A DNA stretch of 64,000 nt from Epiperipatus broadwayi (GCA_028023455.1 JAQFVV010007210.1:1-64000), one strand, 5' to 3'; positions 38,835 through 51,734 are shown, counted from the stretch's first letter. The notes: generated by a model not told the origin, from the letters alone. A program made the numbers and translations.

Positions 38835-39359
38835 AACACTAGTGACATATGTGTTATAAAACATATATATCTGCATTACATGTTTCATAAGTTAAAAATA
38901 GATGATCAAATTTATTTGAAAGAATAGTTAAAGAAATAACCATTTAAGTAGTTTTACAATGCAGTTTTGTAAAAATAAAAAAGATTGCATTATATTTTCT
39001 TTTAAAAAAGAGTAAAGCTTTTATTGAAAACAGGGTAGGGAAAAGAATTAGAAATAAAGATTTTAAAACTCCTCCTATTTATAATAAGATAAGAAAATGT
39101 GAAAACAGAATAAAAATTAATTAGTAAAAGTTTCAGAATGCAGTTAAGTTTGCAAGATTATTGATTAATAAAATTGAAATTAATAATTGAAATAGCTAAA
39201 AACTATGTAAACTATCTATGAGATAGTAGATTAATCTAAGAAAAATATTAGATACAGCAAAATGTAAAAATCAATTAAATTAAACAAAAATGTAAATTTA
39301 ATTAAAAAAAATAAAATTAAAAATAATGATAAGGAATTAAGAATGAGAGAGGAAGAGTA

Positions 39360-40660
39360 TAAAAATTGCAACTGGCTATTATTCATACTTTCTCATCATC
39401 CATACATCCATTTCACATGCAGTCTTTTTTTAGACCATTTACAATCTTTGGAATATATTTTAAGAATCCAATTAATTGTTTATTCACAATTAAAGGAAAT
39501 GATCTTGCATCATTTTCACTCCAATTTTATTTCAGTGAGACTTATTGTTCACTCCAATTTTATTTCAGTGAGACTTATTGTTTCACCGATACTTTTAATT
39601 CTTCTTTTGATGCCTGATTTAAATTCTTTGCATTGCTCTTTTATTAGTCATACTAATCTCACACCACTATGTGTGCACTAGTAAAACACATTAAAATTCT
39701 TACTGTTTAAATGCAGTTCTATGATTCATTTTATTTGTGATGTTTCCTTCCATTTGTGTTCATAATCTGATGTAGATATTTGTAATGGTTATCTTAATTT
39801 AAGTCATAACTGTCAATTTTTACTTTCTTGAAAAGTTATTCAACATTACTTTAATCTTTGTAGTCATTCTTTTTTTTTTTGTTTTATTTGCTTTAATCCA
39901 AAACCTATATATTTTTTGAAGCTATATTTCCTTAGAATCTCCCATTTTACTTCTTTTCCAATTCCTGCAAAAAAGTTTTGAAAAAATTCACTCACTTCCT
40001 ATGCACCCTGATCAGAATTAGTCTTCATAGTGCCACTATGCAATCTAATCACTACTATGTTGATGTTTCCAAATTTTAGTCCCCAGGAAAATCGTTACAT
40101 AATCAAATGACTTTTCATAATTTACAAATTACAAAGCATAACATAACTCTAATCATTGTTTTTTTAGAACTTCTCTTAACATTTTATCATGTGTATGCTA
40201 TAATTACATGTAAATCCATCTTCATTGAATTGGTTTGAGTTTACATATATCCATGCAAAAATTATTCAACATGGTTCAGTCAAACTTCATATGAATTCCT
40301 GAACATTAAAACCACTTTATTATTATTATTGGAGACAAACTGTAATTATTTTATTAATATTGTATGGGTGTAGAACTGTCAAAAGACTGATAGATTAGTA
40401 ATATTTAATATCTTTTCACCTTTCATAAATAATATTGTTACTGCATTCTTTCATTGCACATATTTTTATTGTTTAGACATCTTGCACATGATTTTAAACA
40501 ATAATTTCTCTATTTTTTCATCTGATTCCATTTTAATTACAGTGGAGTCATAATTTACGCTATATTTTGTTTCATATTCCCTCAAGTTCAAGGAAAATAG
40601 TGTATAATTGCTCAACTTTTGTTGATAATCAATAATTAGACTAGAATACATATTGCTTAT
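39360..40660 (-). pseudogene. heavily decayed LINE copy
   Basis: The left side has the family 3' end (catccatttcacatgcagtc, tttagaccatttacaatc). The rest follows the RT region in order but weakly (tcattaaaaccactttattat near 40310, gtcaaaagactgatagatt near 40378). It contains a 33-bp direct duplication near 39517-39582. Not coding. Confidence 0.55.
39517..39582 (+). repeat. 33-bp tandem duplication
   Basis: The unit cactccaattttatttcagt then gagacttattgt occurs twice in a row inside a decayed LINE. Confidence 0.9.
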
Positions 40661-41574
40661 TCAATTGCAAGGGTATAGTATTTTCAAAATATACATATAT
40701 TTAACACAGACATTTATATATATATATATATATAAACTCAAAATTGTAGTATAAACAAAATTTTATAAAAATTATAATATAATTATTAATAATAAATCAA
40801 GTGGATATTTATTTTACTTTACAGAACCATGAGTTCAGTCATGTGCATTTTGAAGCAATAAAAAAAATAATAAAAACTTTTGTATTTTTATCTTTAAAAT
40901 AAAGTAACTAGTGGAATACACTTTGGGCAGTATTCTTTTTTTTCAATACCTTTTTTATAGAATAGACTCATCTCTATATCAATAAATACTACCTCCCAAA
41001 CTATGCTAATGTTTAATGAATATGCTGAAATCTTGTAAAACTTTTACGTTTAGTAAACATTTTATTAAAAAAAATACTATACATCAAATTTAGAAAGGAT
41101 AATAAAGGAAGATTAAAATATTTGTTCTTTCAACATAAACTGATGATATTTTATTTTATTAATATATGTAATCGCTACACATCCAGCTCAGAGAATGATA
41201 AATGGCTGTCAAATATAAAAATTTGCAAATGTTAATGATGTTTATTGTCGTTGATTTACATTTTTGTTTGTTTATATTTTACTTTGGATAGCATATTATT
41301 GAAATTGCATAGTTGGATACGGCATAACTTATGGTTTCATTCCATCTGTATCGTTTCCATTATTTTCTGATGCTTTCCATGTTTCATAGGTTTAACTGAT
41401 TGTCTCACCTCTTTATTGAAAATACTTGGAATTTCTAAAAGAAATTATAACTCTAATAGTATTTATATGTTGGATTATTTCCATTATCTAATATTAAATA
41501 TTGAACATCTTTACAAAATTCACACTTTATTTAAACTTTCCAAATATATTCAACTATTAATAAGAGTGTTATCA

Positions 41575-41800
41575 TCATTATCAACCATTATCAATCTACT
41601 GCAGGGTGAAGCTCTCTCCAAGTTCAAACCATCTTCTCCGATCTTTAGCTTTTCTTCTCCACATCACCTCTGCACACTTTCTTATTTCATCCATCCATCT
41701 CACTTGTGGTCTCTTTCTGGGTCTTTTACAATCTCTTGGAATTCAGTTTAAGATTTCTATTTTCCACCTACTATCGTCTCTTCTAGCAATATGTACAAGT
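41575..41800 (-). repeat. LINE 3' end fragment inside a tRNA-headed repeat
   Basis: It has tcatcattatcaaccatta, tactgcagggtgaagctctc, ctcacttgtggtctctttct and tcttctagcaatatgtac. The flanks (41495-41575 and 41840-42090) belong to the repeat of the 9603-10411 palindrome, so the LINE fragment inserted into it. Confidence 0.65.
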
Positions 41801-41839
41801 TAATATATAAGATAAGTAAATGAAATTTCCGCTGAATGT

Positions 41840-42095
41840 TGAAGTTGGTGAAATAACTCAACTAATGAGAGCATTATCTTTAAATTCAATGTTCAAGAAT
41901 CTAAAAGTCCAGGTTTGATTCCCATGCAGAGACACTAGTCAGGTCAGTAACAGCTGAAGAAGAGTGGGGAATAATAATACTTGAAATGTTGTGTTATATA
42001 CTAACCTGTATGCAATTATTGACAGTTGAACGTATTTGGAAAGTTCAAATAAAGTTTAAACTTTTCTAATTACATTTAGCAATGAATTCTAAATG
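41840..42095 (+). repeat. tRNA-headed repeat fragment (same family as the 9603 palindrome)
   Basis: The copy holds ataactcaactaatgagagc, caggtttgattcccatg (box B-like), gtcaggtcagtaacagctga and gttgaacgtatttggaaag, each matching the right arm of the palindrome at 9603-10411. A partner piece lies inverted at 41495-41580. Confidence 0.65.
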
Positions 42096-42198
42096 ATGGA
42101 ATTATTCCATTATACAATGACTACTGTAATGCCATCATTACATATCTTCAAACAAACACTAAGTCATAATTCTCTTTCCAGTTCTTTATTATTCTATG

Positions 42199-42550
42199 CC
42201 TAAATATATTTTTAAATATGTGGAAATAGCTGTTATACTTTTCATATTACGAAATTACTATCAGATGTTAATAGAGAGTAATCAATGAAAATAATAAACT
42301 GTATATGCTCCCAGCATTCAAAAGAGATACCTTTTCCAAATGCAACCTTTTGCTATTATATAGACTAAAGTGGTATCACTTTTGTCTCTATATGATACCA
42401 AGAGATTGCATTCAGAAAAGATATCCTTTTTGAATGCTGGGAGCATTCATAGTTTACTATTTTTATTGATTATTCTGTATTAACATCTGATAGTAATTTT
42501 TCTAATATGAAAAATATAACAGATATTTCCATATATTTAAATATTTAAAG
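42199..42550. repeat. 350-bp foldback
   Basis: Left arm aaatagctgttatacttttc, actatcagatgttaata, gctcccagcattcaaaag is answered by right arm ctttttgaatgctgggagc, taacatctgatagtaat and gaaaaatataacagatattt. The centre is near 42375. No coding potential. Confidence 0.8.
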
Positions 42551-42639
42551 AATTACATCTGTTAAAACTTATTAATTTATACATATAATTCTACTCTCGA
42601 TATTATCTCTCCATTTAGTGTATGTGTTTTTTTTCTATA

Positions 42640-43740
42640 TTGAAAACATTCCTCCCTATGCAAAAATGTTTCTATTTTTAAGACTTGTTTTTTTATAATT
42701 TACCTTCTCATTTCACAATAATATATCTTTTTTATTTATTTATCAGAATTCCAGGTATTCACTTTTTTTTAAATGGATCATTTTGAAATATCTATATTTT
42801 TTTCTTTATTTCATACATTCTGTCTTGTCTCACTTGGAAAATTTATTAATGAATTGGTGCTTTTGGTATCTGTTTTCTGTGCAACTTTTCTTGCTAGAGA
42901 CTAGTTATCTTTGTATTAATGTCATTGAAATGTGAGTCATCTTAGATATCTTTTAATATTTTAAAATGTTTTACAGATTCTAGTTTAAATTCAATGAAAT
43001 ATTTTTGAATGTTAGTGATATCATTTAGTAATATTGTCCTTTGTAGTAACATTTTTTCTAGCTTTGTCTTAACATATATCTCCTTAATCAATGATCATTT
43101 TCAGAGTTAAATCTATTACACATAGGTCATAAATAGTATTTTGTGCTGATAAAAATTAATCTAGCTATTCTCATCATTTGAAAGTTTCCTTGTTCATTTT
43201 TGCTTTGCATTTTTGTTGTAAAGGTAATCCATTTTCTGCAGTATTTCCCAAGTTTTCTATTTTTGATCCATAATCAAATCTAGTCATAGCTCTACAATTT
43301 CAGTATTAACATTTTCCACATTACTTTTATTATATTGTTTAATTAACAATACGCTGATGCGTTGCGGTGAAACTTTTTATGTAATAATTTGTAGGCTTTT
43401 TTATATATATTCTAATTTACAGACTTAGCGCTTTCAGAGCCCTTGTTGCTCCATATTCATAGTCTTTTCAGATTATTAGTTATATGCATTGTTTAGTTTG
43501 ATAAAATGCATTATCGATGTCAAGATAAATCTTTTTTCTCTCTTCACAATCAGAAGTTGCTGGGATATAAACCTAGAATATTTCTATTTTGTATTTTATA
43601 CTAAGTCAGATGATATTATTGTTCCATTCTGTTCGATATACCATTAAGCTCCACCTTTCCATTTTTCATACATTACTACACTCCACTGGTATTTCCAACA
43701 TTTGCATCTTTTAATAAAGTGTAGACACATCTTGTAAATC
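42640..43740 (-). pseudogene. LINE endonuclease region, decayed
   Basis: In reverse complement the stretch 43600-43710 reads NTSGV, then a GKVELNGIS-type segment that matches IVEIDGVSDRV of the better LINE copy, and 43540-43590 matches the following endonuclease block. The part 42800-43260 matches the linker at 25200-25600. The copy is split by a Penelope-type tail at 43325-43500. Confidence 0.55.
43325..43500 (+). repeat. Penelope-type tail fragment with hammerhead-like block
   Basis: The block has cgctgatgcgttgcggtgaa then ac, which is CUGAUG, a short self-pairing stretch and GAAAC, followed at 43428 by cttagcgctttcagagccc, ccatattcatagtctttt. Similar 'cttagcgctttt...catattcatag' words occur at 52655. 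The A9 of the hammerhead core is changed, so activity is doubtful. Confidence 0.4.
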
Positions 43741-43939
43741 TATTGTCTTAGAAATAACCAACATTCTCCGTACATAGCATTGGGATTCTTATTTAAATAT
43801 AATGATTATTCTATTGTAATGCATAAAATGTAGATAATTAATAGTAAGTAAATGAAAATATATGTCAGCTCTAATCATTATAAATAATGTATTACCTATG
43901 ATGATTGGAACTGCCATTTCATCAGATATGTTTACATAT

Positions 43940-44225
43940 AAACATCACATGACCACCACCTCTTATGCTTGTGTATAACTTGTTAAAACAGGCAAAACTC
44001 ACTATACGTATCGCCACACACAACAAGCTAGAGTAATCAATGGATGCCAGAAGGCTTGTGCATAAAACCACCATCTAGTGCCTACTCATCCAATACCTCC
44101 AGACTAGTTTTTGGCTTGTGGCCTTCATCAGTGAGGAGCCTTGGATCTGAGAGCACTGCACCTAGATCTTAGGATCTAATGCAACTCTCCAGCAACCAAC
44201 TTTTATCTCCATTTAACTACAAAAC
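43940..44225 (-). repeat. near full-length hammerhead-like repeat
   Basis: A long copy running from the end block aaacatcacatgaccaccac, through gcttgtgtataacttg, aaaacaggcaaaactcac and tgccagaaggcttgtgca, to the core on the minus strand (tcatcagtgagg at about 44127, tagtttttggcttgtggcc before it) and then the 'cttggatctgagagcactgc' block. GAAAC has become AAAAC on the minus strand. The copy at 62424 matches it across this full length in the opposite orientation. Confidence 0.65.
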
Positions 44226-44648
44226 TATGAGTCTTAAACTGAAAACACCTTAATATGTTTACGTATAAGTTAAGATGCATTAATTTATTAAATTATTACA
44301 TTATTGATGATGGACATTAACATCTTCACTTAATAATAAAAACTATGACCATTATCATTATATATTTGAGTTTGGTCAAAATTAAAGCCAAGTGTCGAAC
44401 CAATATCCTTATAAAACTAAGTGGGTGTTGATATAAAATGGTCAGTTTACATTTATCGTTAGCTTAATAATAGTATACTGCTGCTTTGATATCACAACAT
44501 GTAGAGATGTGATCACTTTAATATTTATATTAGCTTTATAAAAAAAGCCTGGCAAGCCTCTGGAAATGGGATAATATGTAAGTACCACATATATTTTGCA
44601 ATAAGCAAAATAACATTCACAAGAATTTCAATCCATATATATATATTT

Positions 44649-44753
44649 TTTTTCTTTGTCATAGCATCGGGCGGACGTGAACCCACAACCATCTGCAACC
44701 AACTACTTGCTTGCAAGGTGGCTGCGATGACCTCTCGGCCAACAACGCTTGAC
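44649..44753 (-). repeat. tRNA-derived SINE, minus strand
   Basis: On the minus strand: gttgttggccgagaggtcat (box A-like), gggttcacgtccgcccg (box B), then atgctatgacaaagaaa and A-rich sequence. It shares the 'atgctatgacaaa' tail with the two plus-strand SINEs. Confidence 0.75.
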
Positions 44754-45486
44754 AAGAATACACTTTGTATATGTGATCAAAGTACTTTTTCGATTACTTA
44801 TTATACTAAATGAAACTAGCATTTTTTTGTAGTCATTAATAGTTATTTCTGATGTTCAAAATTCTTGTGAACCCCCCTTCCCCCAAGTAATAACGTCATT
44901 CAGTTATTGATTTATTTAAGATATAAATAATGCTAAGTATTGAAATTATAGCTAAAAGTTATTTTACTTTTATGCATTCCCATATATATGTATATTATTC
45001 ACTGTGATTTGTATTTTTTTTTGCTACACTTTTATAATTTTTATCAATTGTATTCTGTAAGGTCTGTCTTAGTCTTGCTTCTGGCAGGATTTTATTCTTT
45101 CCTTTTCAATTAATGCACCTTTGAAATCAATAATTTTTAAACATTATATTGAGATAGATATTTCATTTTTTTTTTTATAAACTTGTGGGACTACTATTAA
45201 CTTCCTGCCATATAATCTGTAACATCTTAAGTTTCTATTTGTTATTGCTTCAAGCTAATAGGTATATAAGAAGGTAATGTGATAAGTAAAAAAATAAGCA
45301 TTGGCCTTCAAAATCAATAATAGTTCCCATTGATACTTTGTGTGGGGAGGAGATGGATGGATATTTGAATACAATTCTTTCTATTTTCTATTATCTTTTC
45401 AATAAACCTTATCTTGCGTCTAAAGTTTTTATTTTACGATCTTTGATAAATGTGGTTATCCTATTTGAAACTATATTGAAACATTT

Positions 45487-45586
45487 GTGGTCAAGAGGTC
45501 AGCGACAGCTGCTTTACAAGCAGTAGTCCCGAGATAGCGGGTTCGCTTCCCGGCTGATGATATGACACATGAGAAAAAAAAAAAAA
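45487..45586 (+). repeat. tRNA-derived SINE
   Basis: It has ggtcaagaggtcagcgaca, a B-box (gggttcgcttcc at 45539-45550), then gatgatatgacacatgag and a poly-A. It is about 80% like the copy at 7433 by eye. Confidence 0.8.
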
Positions 45587-46149
45587 CTGTCATTGGTTTA
45601 ATGATTTTGGATACGAACGTTCTAATTAAAATGTTCCCCAAATAATCGAGACTCTAAATATGATTTTAAAAATATGGCGCAGATAGATAGCTATTTCATT
45701 GAATTTGTTAGCATGAACATAACTGCGAAGTATATATAGGTTTAATCTTTACAGACATTCTTATTAACTTTTACCTAAACTTTAAATTAAATTTTTAATA
45801 AACTTAAATGTCAAATAGTTGTGAGATATGAAGAAAATCAATTCAAAGAGTAGAGTTATAAAAGACGTCGTTGTTTTAATGAAAAACCAAGTAAAAGTCG
45901 TGGAAATATTTTTTAAAGAAGAAAACTTTTGTTAGCAGTAGAAATTCATAATCTCAAACAAAAATTGAATCGGGATTATCTCAGAATGTTTGTGACCGCG
46001 ACGGGAGGGAAAGGGTTATGTAATATTTTTGTTTCAGTCATTAATTATATGAGTAAAACAATATTGCCGCTATTAATACCTAACCCGCAAAGCTACTGTT
46101 TACTTTTATTATTAAATTTCTCTGCTGAGCGCTTTCGAAAGGCGCGCTC

Positions 46150-46290
46150 TTGTATTATTTGCATATAATTACAGAGAGTGGCTTCATTCAGAGCTAAGAA
46201 TATGTGATGTCACAGTGCATCGCATCACATCACATATTCTTAGCTCCGAATGAAGCAACTCTCTGTAATTATATGCAAATTATACAAGGT
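46150..46290. repeat. near-perfect 140-bp hairpin
   Basis: The arms, about 62 bp each, are almost identical in reverse complement: gcatataattacagagagt against actctctgtaattatatgc, and gagctaagaatatgtgatgt against acatcacatattcttagctc. The loop region gcatcgcatc is short. It lies just beyond the 3' end of the decayed minus-strand Penelope-like element. It could be a MITE or part of that element's tail. Confidence 0.85.
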
Positions 46291-46295
46291 TAAAG

Positions 46296-48371
46296 GTTAA
46301 TTGCTCCATTTCTTTGATATCGCGATGCATGTGTCTTTATATTGATAGCATTGCAATCCATAGCAATGAAGCAGGCTTCTTTCACTTTTCTTTTCACGTC
46401 ATGTCTCTCTTTGCAGACCAGATTGATCTCTTATGGTTCACACTGGTGTTCTGCCAGTGTCTGATGTAGTGCAAAGATGGAATAGCGTGATGGATCTGAC
46501 TGTGCCTTGGTGTATGAATATCTGTGTTGTAGCAATCTGTTTTCCAGTGCTGGCATATGAAGCTCTACAATTTGTCTGAGTGCATGCAATATTGTAAACA
46601 GCCTGAGGTGTTTGAGCCAATGTTAGTTTATCTTTCGTGTTGTTAATTAATCTGTTAGAACTGGGGGGTGGGGTCGAAAACTTAATTGGAACTGTCTATT
46701 AAAAATTGCATAAAATTTAATTATGAAAACTTGAATATGGTAGCAGCAGCCTATGTGTAATCCACTTTAGGTATATTATTGGTTGCTTTATTGTAGAAAT
46801 GTTTGATCTTTCTGTTGATCAGCCCATGTTTGAACCTCATCTTCAGCAAGTTTTCCCTGTATGTTATTAGATTTTTCTTCCTGGCTGCTTCTAATTTACA
46901 CAGCTGTTGGTTATTGTGGAGAAAATATGTAAGCCCAGCTAATTTATGGCTGATGCACATAATGGAATTGTGTTGGATATGGCCTCTTATTTCAAATGGC
47001 TGCACAATCATTTTGTAGGTCAAGTGTGTGTTTTCTCACTGTACCAGTACATCTAGATATTTTTTTTGCCTTTATGGTCTCCCCATTTGATGTTTAAAGC
47101 CAAGAGAGAGCTGCTCTGGAGTTCATTTTTACTTTCATTAAACATCAATATTGGCAACTGTAAACAAATCGTCCACATATCTAGTGCCTTCATTTTGAAA
47201 TCTGATGAATTGTCATATTTTAGTAAGATATGTTGCTCATGGTGGTTAATTACAATACTGGCGATGATATCACTAATTGGGAGGCTCATTGGCCATCCAT
47301 CATTCATGTGGTACCACTGTCCATTAAACATTCCATGATGTTATTATGTAGCCAACTCCAAAACTCAATTATAAAAATAATCTGGGCTTGGTCTATATTC
47401 CTGTGTACCAGTGCTTCCTTTACAATATCTATAGATTTTGGTCTGTTGATCGAACCATACAACTCGGTTATGTCTATAGCTGCTAGCCTTGTGTCTATAT
47501 TTGCTTGTATGTTTTTGATTTTTGACACTAATAAAGATTTTATTGTGTAACTACCAAAACCCAACATTTCCATTAGCCATCTGTTCACCAACTTGGCTAC
47601 TTTATAGTAATGGGCTCCCCCAAAGTCCAACATTAATCTTAATGGGTTTGTGGTTTATGCGTGTTTGCATTGGCAAACATTCGTCGCGGTATTGTTACTG
47701 AAGGATATAATCTGTAGTATTCAGATTTTGAGAAAGCTTTGCTGCAATGCGCCTGTAAAATCGAATATATAAACCTTTCTTTATTTACCTTGTTGTTGAA
47801 ATCCTGTACTCTCTGAAATTTAAGTTTTATTTTTCATTATTACAAATATGCTGCCTTTATCTTCTCTCATGCACATGATGTTTTCATTCTTAAGAAATTG
47901 TTTGGTATTTGATATTTTCTCTTCCCAATTATTCATGCGAAACTTAATAGATTTGTGATTTATGCATTTAGCCACTTGTGCAACATAATTATCCCTGTCT
48001 GGATTGCCTTCCAACCCTGCTTCAGCATCGGCTACTAATTCAATATTTGGATGCCTCCATTTGCCTCCAACGTACCTTGGTCCTTTTGCCAGCACTTCTA
48101 CGATGTCATCTGAAAGTGTTTTATCTGTCAGATTTACGAATGAGTTGATTTTGTTCTCGTCTACGCGAATGCCCTGTTTATCTGCCAAGACTTTAAATTT
48201 CCGATTGAATTTCCATCTAAGCTTGGTATCTAATCTGGTACATTTATTATATATATATATTGGGGGATGGGCATAATGTTTGATCATTCTGGTCTTACGT
48301 TTGTACTCTTTCTTCAACACATTTCTGCATGCCTTTATAACTAGATTAAGTACAACTCTATCTGCGCACAC
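46296..48371 (-). pseudogene. Penelope-like element, decayed, with RT and GIY-YIG pieces
   Basis: Read on the minus strand, pieces in several frames follow the order of a Penelope-like polyprotein. The N-terminal part (48371-47820) has LSDDIVEVLAKGPRYVGG, a form of the 'LS...VL.KG' motif before the RT. RT motifs follow: AAIDITELYGSI at about 47480, then GWPMSLPISDIIASIV at about 47290, the remains of the GxPxGxPLSP motif. A C-terminal stretch at 46620-46500 has AVYNIACTQTNC and SYASTGKQIAT, a damaged GIY-YIG block. The following VKEACFIAM piece reaches about 46300. Frameshifts and stops separate the parts, and the catalytic YxDD is not intact. It differs from the copy at 35636, so a second Penelope lineage is present. 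Confidence 0.8.
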
Positions 48372-49079
48372 ATCTTGTTACGGTTATATATTGTAGGATT
48401 TATGTTGACCCTACAACAATTTAGAATCACCTTAAATCTTGCATTTCAATAAAAAAAAATCACCTCTCAGTTGAAATTTGCACACAGAAAGGCAAAACTC
48501 CAATAATTGCGTGTTTGATGCGATAAGCTTCATTTTCAAAATAAGGTTGTAATACGAACTTGCTTCGAAAACTTTGCGTGCCAAAAATTATATGAGTAAA
48601 GCAATATTGATTGTTTATCATTATCATTTGAAAAGGTTTTATCTTATTTCCATAAACAGATCACTCAAACGGCAATTGAAAAAATAATAAAAATAGGTTG
48701 GCATCCACATCTATGAAAAGCTTTATAATTTTAAAAATTGTTTTGGATATCACATATTTCATACATACAATAAGTAATTTTCAACGGGATGCACGGTTTT
48801 TAGAATTCTCAGTCACGGGTTACATGTATTAAAGTCACAATTTTGCCAAAATGCTTTAATAATATCACAAAATAATGAATAAAAATATAAACAGGCATAT
48901 ATGATTTCACGAGCAGCAATAGTGCTCCATTAGGTTGCCATTTTTATGATTTTGAATTTAAATTGGGCCACCGAAAATTATTTTCAAAAGGCCTAGAATT
49001 TCATTTTCATGTCCATGTCAATTCAACTAACCAGCCGATGTAGGTTGGTAAACGGGTATCTCGCTATTTTTTAGCTGGA

Positions 49080-49225
49080 GTAAAAAAGGTTGAAGAACCA
49101 TTCACCACTTAGTAGTTGACATGTCTGATGAACGCTGACATCTTCATTCTTTCTCTGTAAGGGTCAAAAGGCCTTTGCCCTGCAGTAGGTTATTTATATA
49201 AAGGTTGTATTTTTTAATTTAGCAT
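49080..49225 (+). repeat. short LINE/SINE tail-like fragment
   Basis: The stretch has tctctgtaagggtcaaaagg, cctttgccctgcagtaggt, resembling the 3' tail of RTE-type elements in many invertebrates. No other support. Confidence 0.35.
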
Positions 49226-49709
49226 TCATTATACAGGAGTTTCAAATTGAGATACTAGTTATTTGTATTAAGAGGGTGCAGGCGATAGTAAACATTCACT
49301 GATGAGGAAGAAATGATAATACTCTAACACCTATTCTTTATACTTATTTTCAAGAAGAAAGAACATGATATATTCAGAAAATGAGTTTAAGCCTTCAGGA
49401 AAGAGTTATAAATTAATATAAGCTTAATTGCAATGAGCGTTTTTATTAATTTCAAGAGATTTTAAGGGGGTAAAAGATATATTCTGAAGGTTAAAAAAAG
49501 CACAATTCGAAAAAAGCCACAGGATTCTACCAGTAGCAATGATTTTAGTAACTGTGAATATTTTAAGAAGATATTTTTAATATATAATTTTCTAAACATA
49601 AGTGTAAAACACATTAAGAACACTTTTTTTGATGTCTATATAATCATATATATTAGTTTTCTATGCTAAACATCACTTTATAAATGATAATGTAACAAAA
49701 AAATACTAG

Positions 49710-50160
49710 AATAAACATCTCGTAACAAGCTTTGTAGAATACCCCCAACCTCAGACCGGTTTCTGCTACTGGTGTCCTCAGGGAGGTGCTAGAATATTCA
49801 ATTATTAGATTAAAAGTACCAGGACAAGCCCAGCACTTTATCTAATGTATAACTATTAAGTAGAAAATCTGAAATTTTCAGACATCCATATGTCTCCCAA
49901 TCCAGCTATCTAACTTAAATTGCTAAAGCTATTATTATATGGTGTATATGGCTATTTGAGTTAGATAGCTGGATTGGAAGACATATGGATGTCTGAAAAT
50001 TTCAGTTTCTATTTAATAGTTATACATTAATTAAGGTGCTGGGCTTGTCCTGGTATTTTTAATCTAATGATTGAACATCCTAGCACCTCACTGAGAACAC
50101 CAGGAACAGAAGCCGGTCTGAGGTTGGGGGTATTCTACAAGGCTTGTTAAGAGTTTGTTT
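49710..50160. repeat. 450-bp foldback repeat with hammerhead-like core in each arm
   Basis: The two arms are close reverse complements: aacaagctttgtagaatacc on the left answers ggtattctacaaggcttgtt on the right, and pairing runs to a centre near 49940. Each arm carries a decayed hammerhead-like block. On the minus strand CUGAGGA is at 49781-49775 and GAAAC at 49763-49759. On the plus strand the equivalents are CUGAGAA at 50091 and GAAGC at 50109. Stem II is not preserved in either arm, but the left arm keeps a six-pair stem I (CACCUCC region against GGGGGU). No coding capacity. Confidence 0.75.
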
Positions 50161-51734
50161 TGTGAGCTCTATATATAACATTTGTAAACACAAGCTTTAT
50201 TAAATTAGGTCAGTGACATCTGACTTGATTTTTTTTGTAATAGAATAAACATCATCTTAAGTAAAAATCAGCTATATTTCTGCAGTGTAAATATTATTCA
50301 TTAAGTGGATAATATCTAGACTAATGAATGACTGATAAAAATCATTCTGCTATATAATATATCAAAATGTTTAAGATTTTAAGAGATAAAAATAATTTTA
50401 AAGCTTGAATTTATTGCTGTAATGCAGTAGTTATGGAATGAAGCCAGGATGTTTTATTGAAAAGTTAATGATGTATCAGATTTAAGCCAAATAAGTAAAT
50501 CTATAGATTTTTCCCAATTGTTTTTTTTTTTTTGGTTTTACCAGTGCATTCTTTGTCTCATATCATGATACCCCAACCATTCACTTCCGAAAGTCAGACC
50601 ATTTTCTCTCATTATGCAAGCATTTTGTTAACAACTGTCCCTCTTAAAGTGAATTACTTGTTTCAAACATGTGAATTTTTATACCCATGCTGATAACTCA
50701 ATATTTTTTCATTATAACATTCTCACGTAAAGAAAAAACTGGCTTCTGTTCACTTTTAATAACTTTTAGCATAGATGAATAATCCTCACATATGTTTTGC
50801 ATTATTATCACTGCATCTGTCATTGTTATTCCACAGTATTGAAATCTTACCTCAAGCCAAAGACTCTCACACTGCATGTCTTTTCTGAATAACTTTCATT
50901 CAACAGGTGAGCAATACCTGAATCTCCACACCATGTTAACATCTAGTATTAAAACATCAAGAAAAAATAATAATAACAGTAATAAATATGATTTACAATG
51001 TAAATTGGTTTAAGTCTTAATATACTCTGATAGTATACGTTTTTGATGTACTATTTGGTATTTATTGCATCTCTTTAAAACAATTTGGATATTTCTTTTA
51101 TTCTTATGATTGACTCCAGTATGACAAAGTGGTAGAATATTAAGATATATAGCCACAGGATTGCATGAAAAATCGTATAACATCAAGCTATTGGAAAACA
51201 AGCTCATTCTATTCAAGTAATATGAATATAACTTTTATAACTTATTTGATCCATTACTGAAAATTTTAATTATTATTCATTCATAAAATATGAATGCAAT
51301 GTTTCATGTTAATATTATTAATAAATGATTACTTTTATATTAATAGAGATGAAAATGCCTTCATTTATTATGATTGATAGATTCCAGAAAATTATCATAA
51401 TGAACAAATTTATAATGAATAGAAACCAAACCCCAAATAATTTTAATGATATCTAATTGGGGTCAAAACATAGCAAAAGTTTTATATTGTAAAAGTACAC
51501 ATATTCTATCACTTATGATATGCCAACAGTTAAATAAACATCTTTTGGAACAAATGAACTGGATGTGAAATATATTTTTACTTTGAAAGACAAAATGAAA
51601 ATATAAAACCTAGATAAATATTATATAAGGAACAAAATATGAGAAATTCAATGGATTTATCTAAAAGTCTTTCAATTTGAAAGAAAAAATAAAAATATAA
51701 AATTTAGTCATATTTTGAATTTGTGATTGGTTTG

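Noticed and set aside
45929-46168. 79-codon plus-strand frame
   Set aside because: It runs into the hairpin at 46150 and matches nothing; part of it lies in sequence related to the Penelope-like flank.
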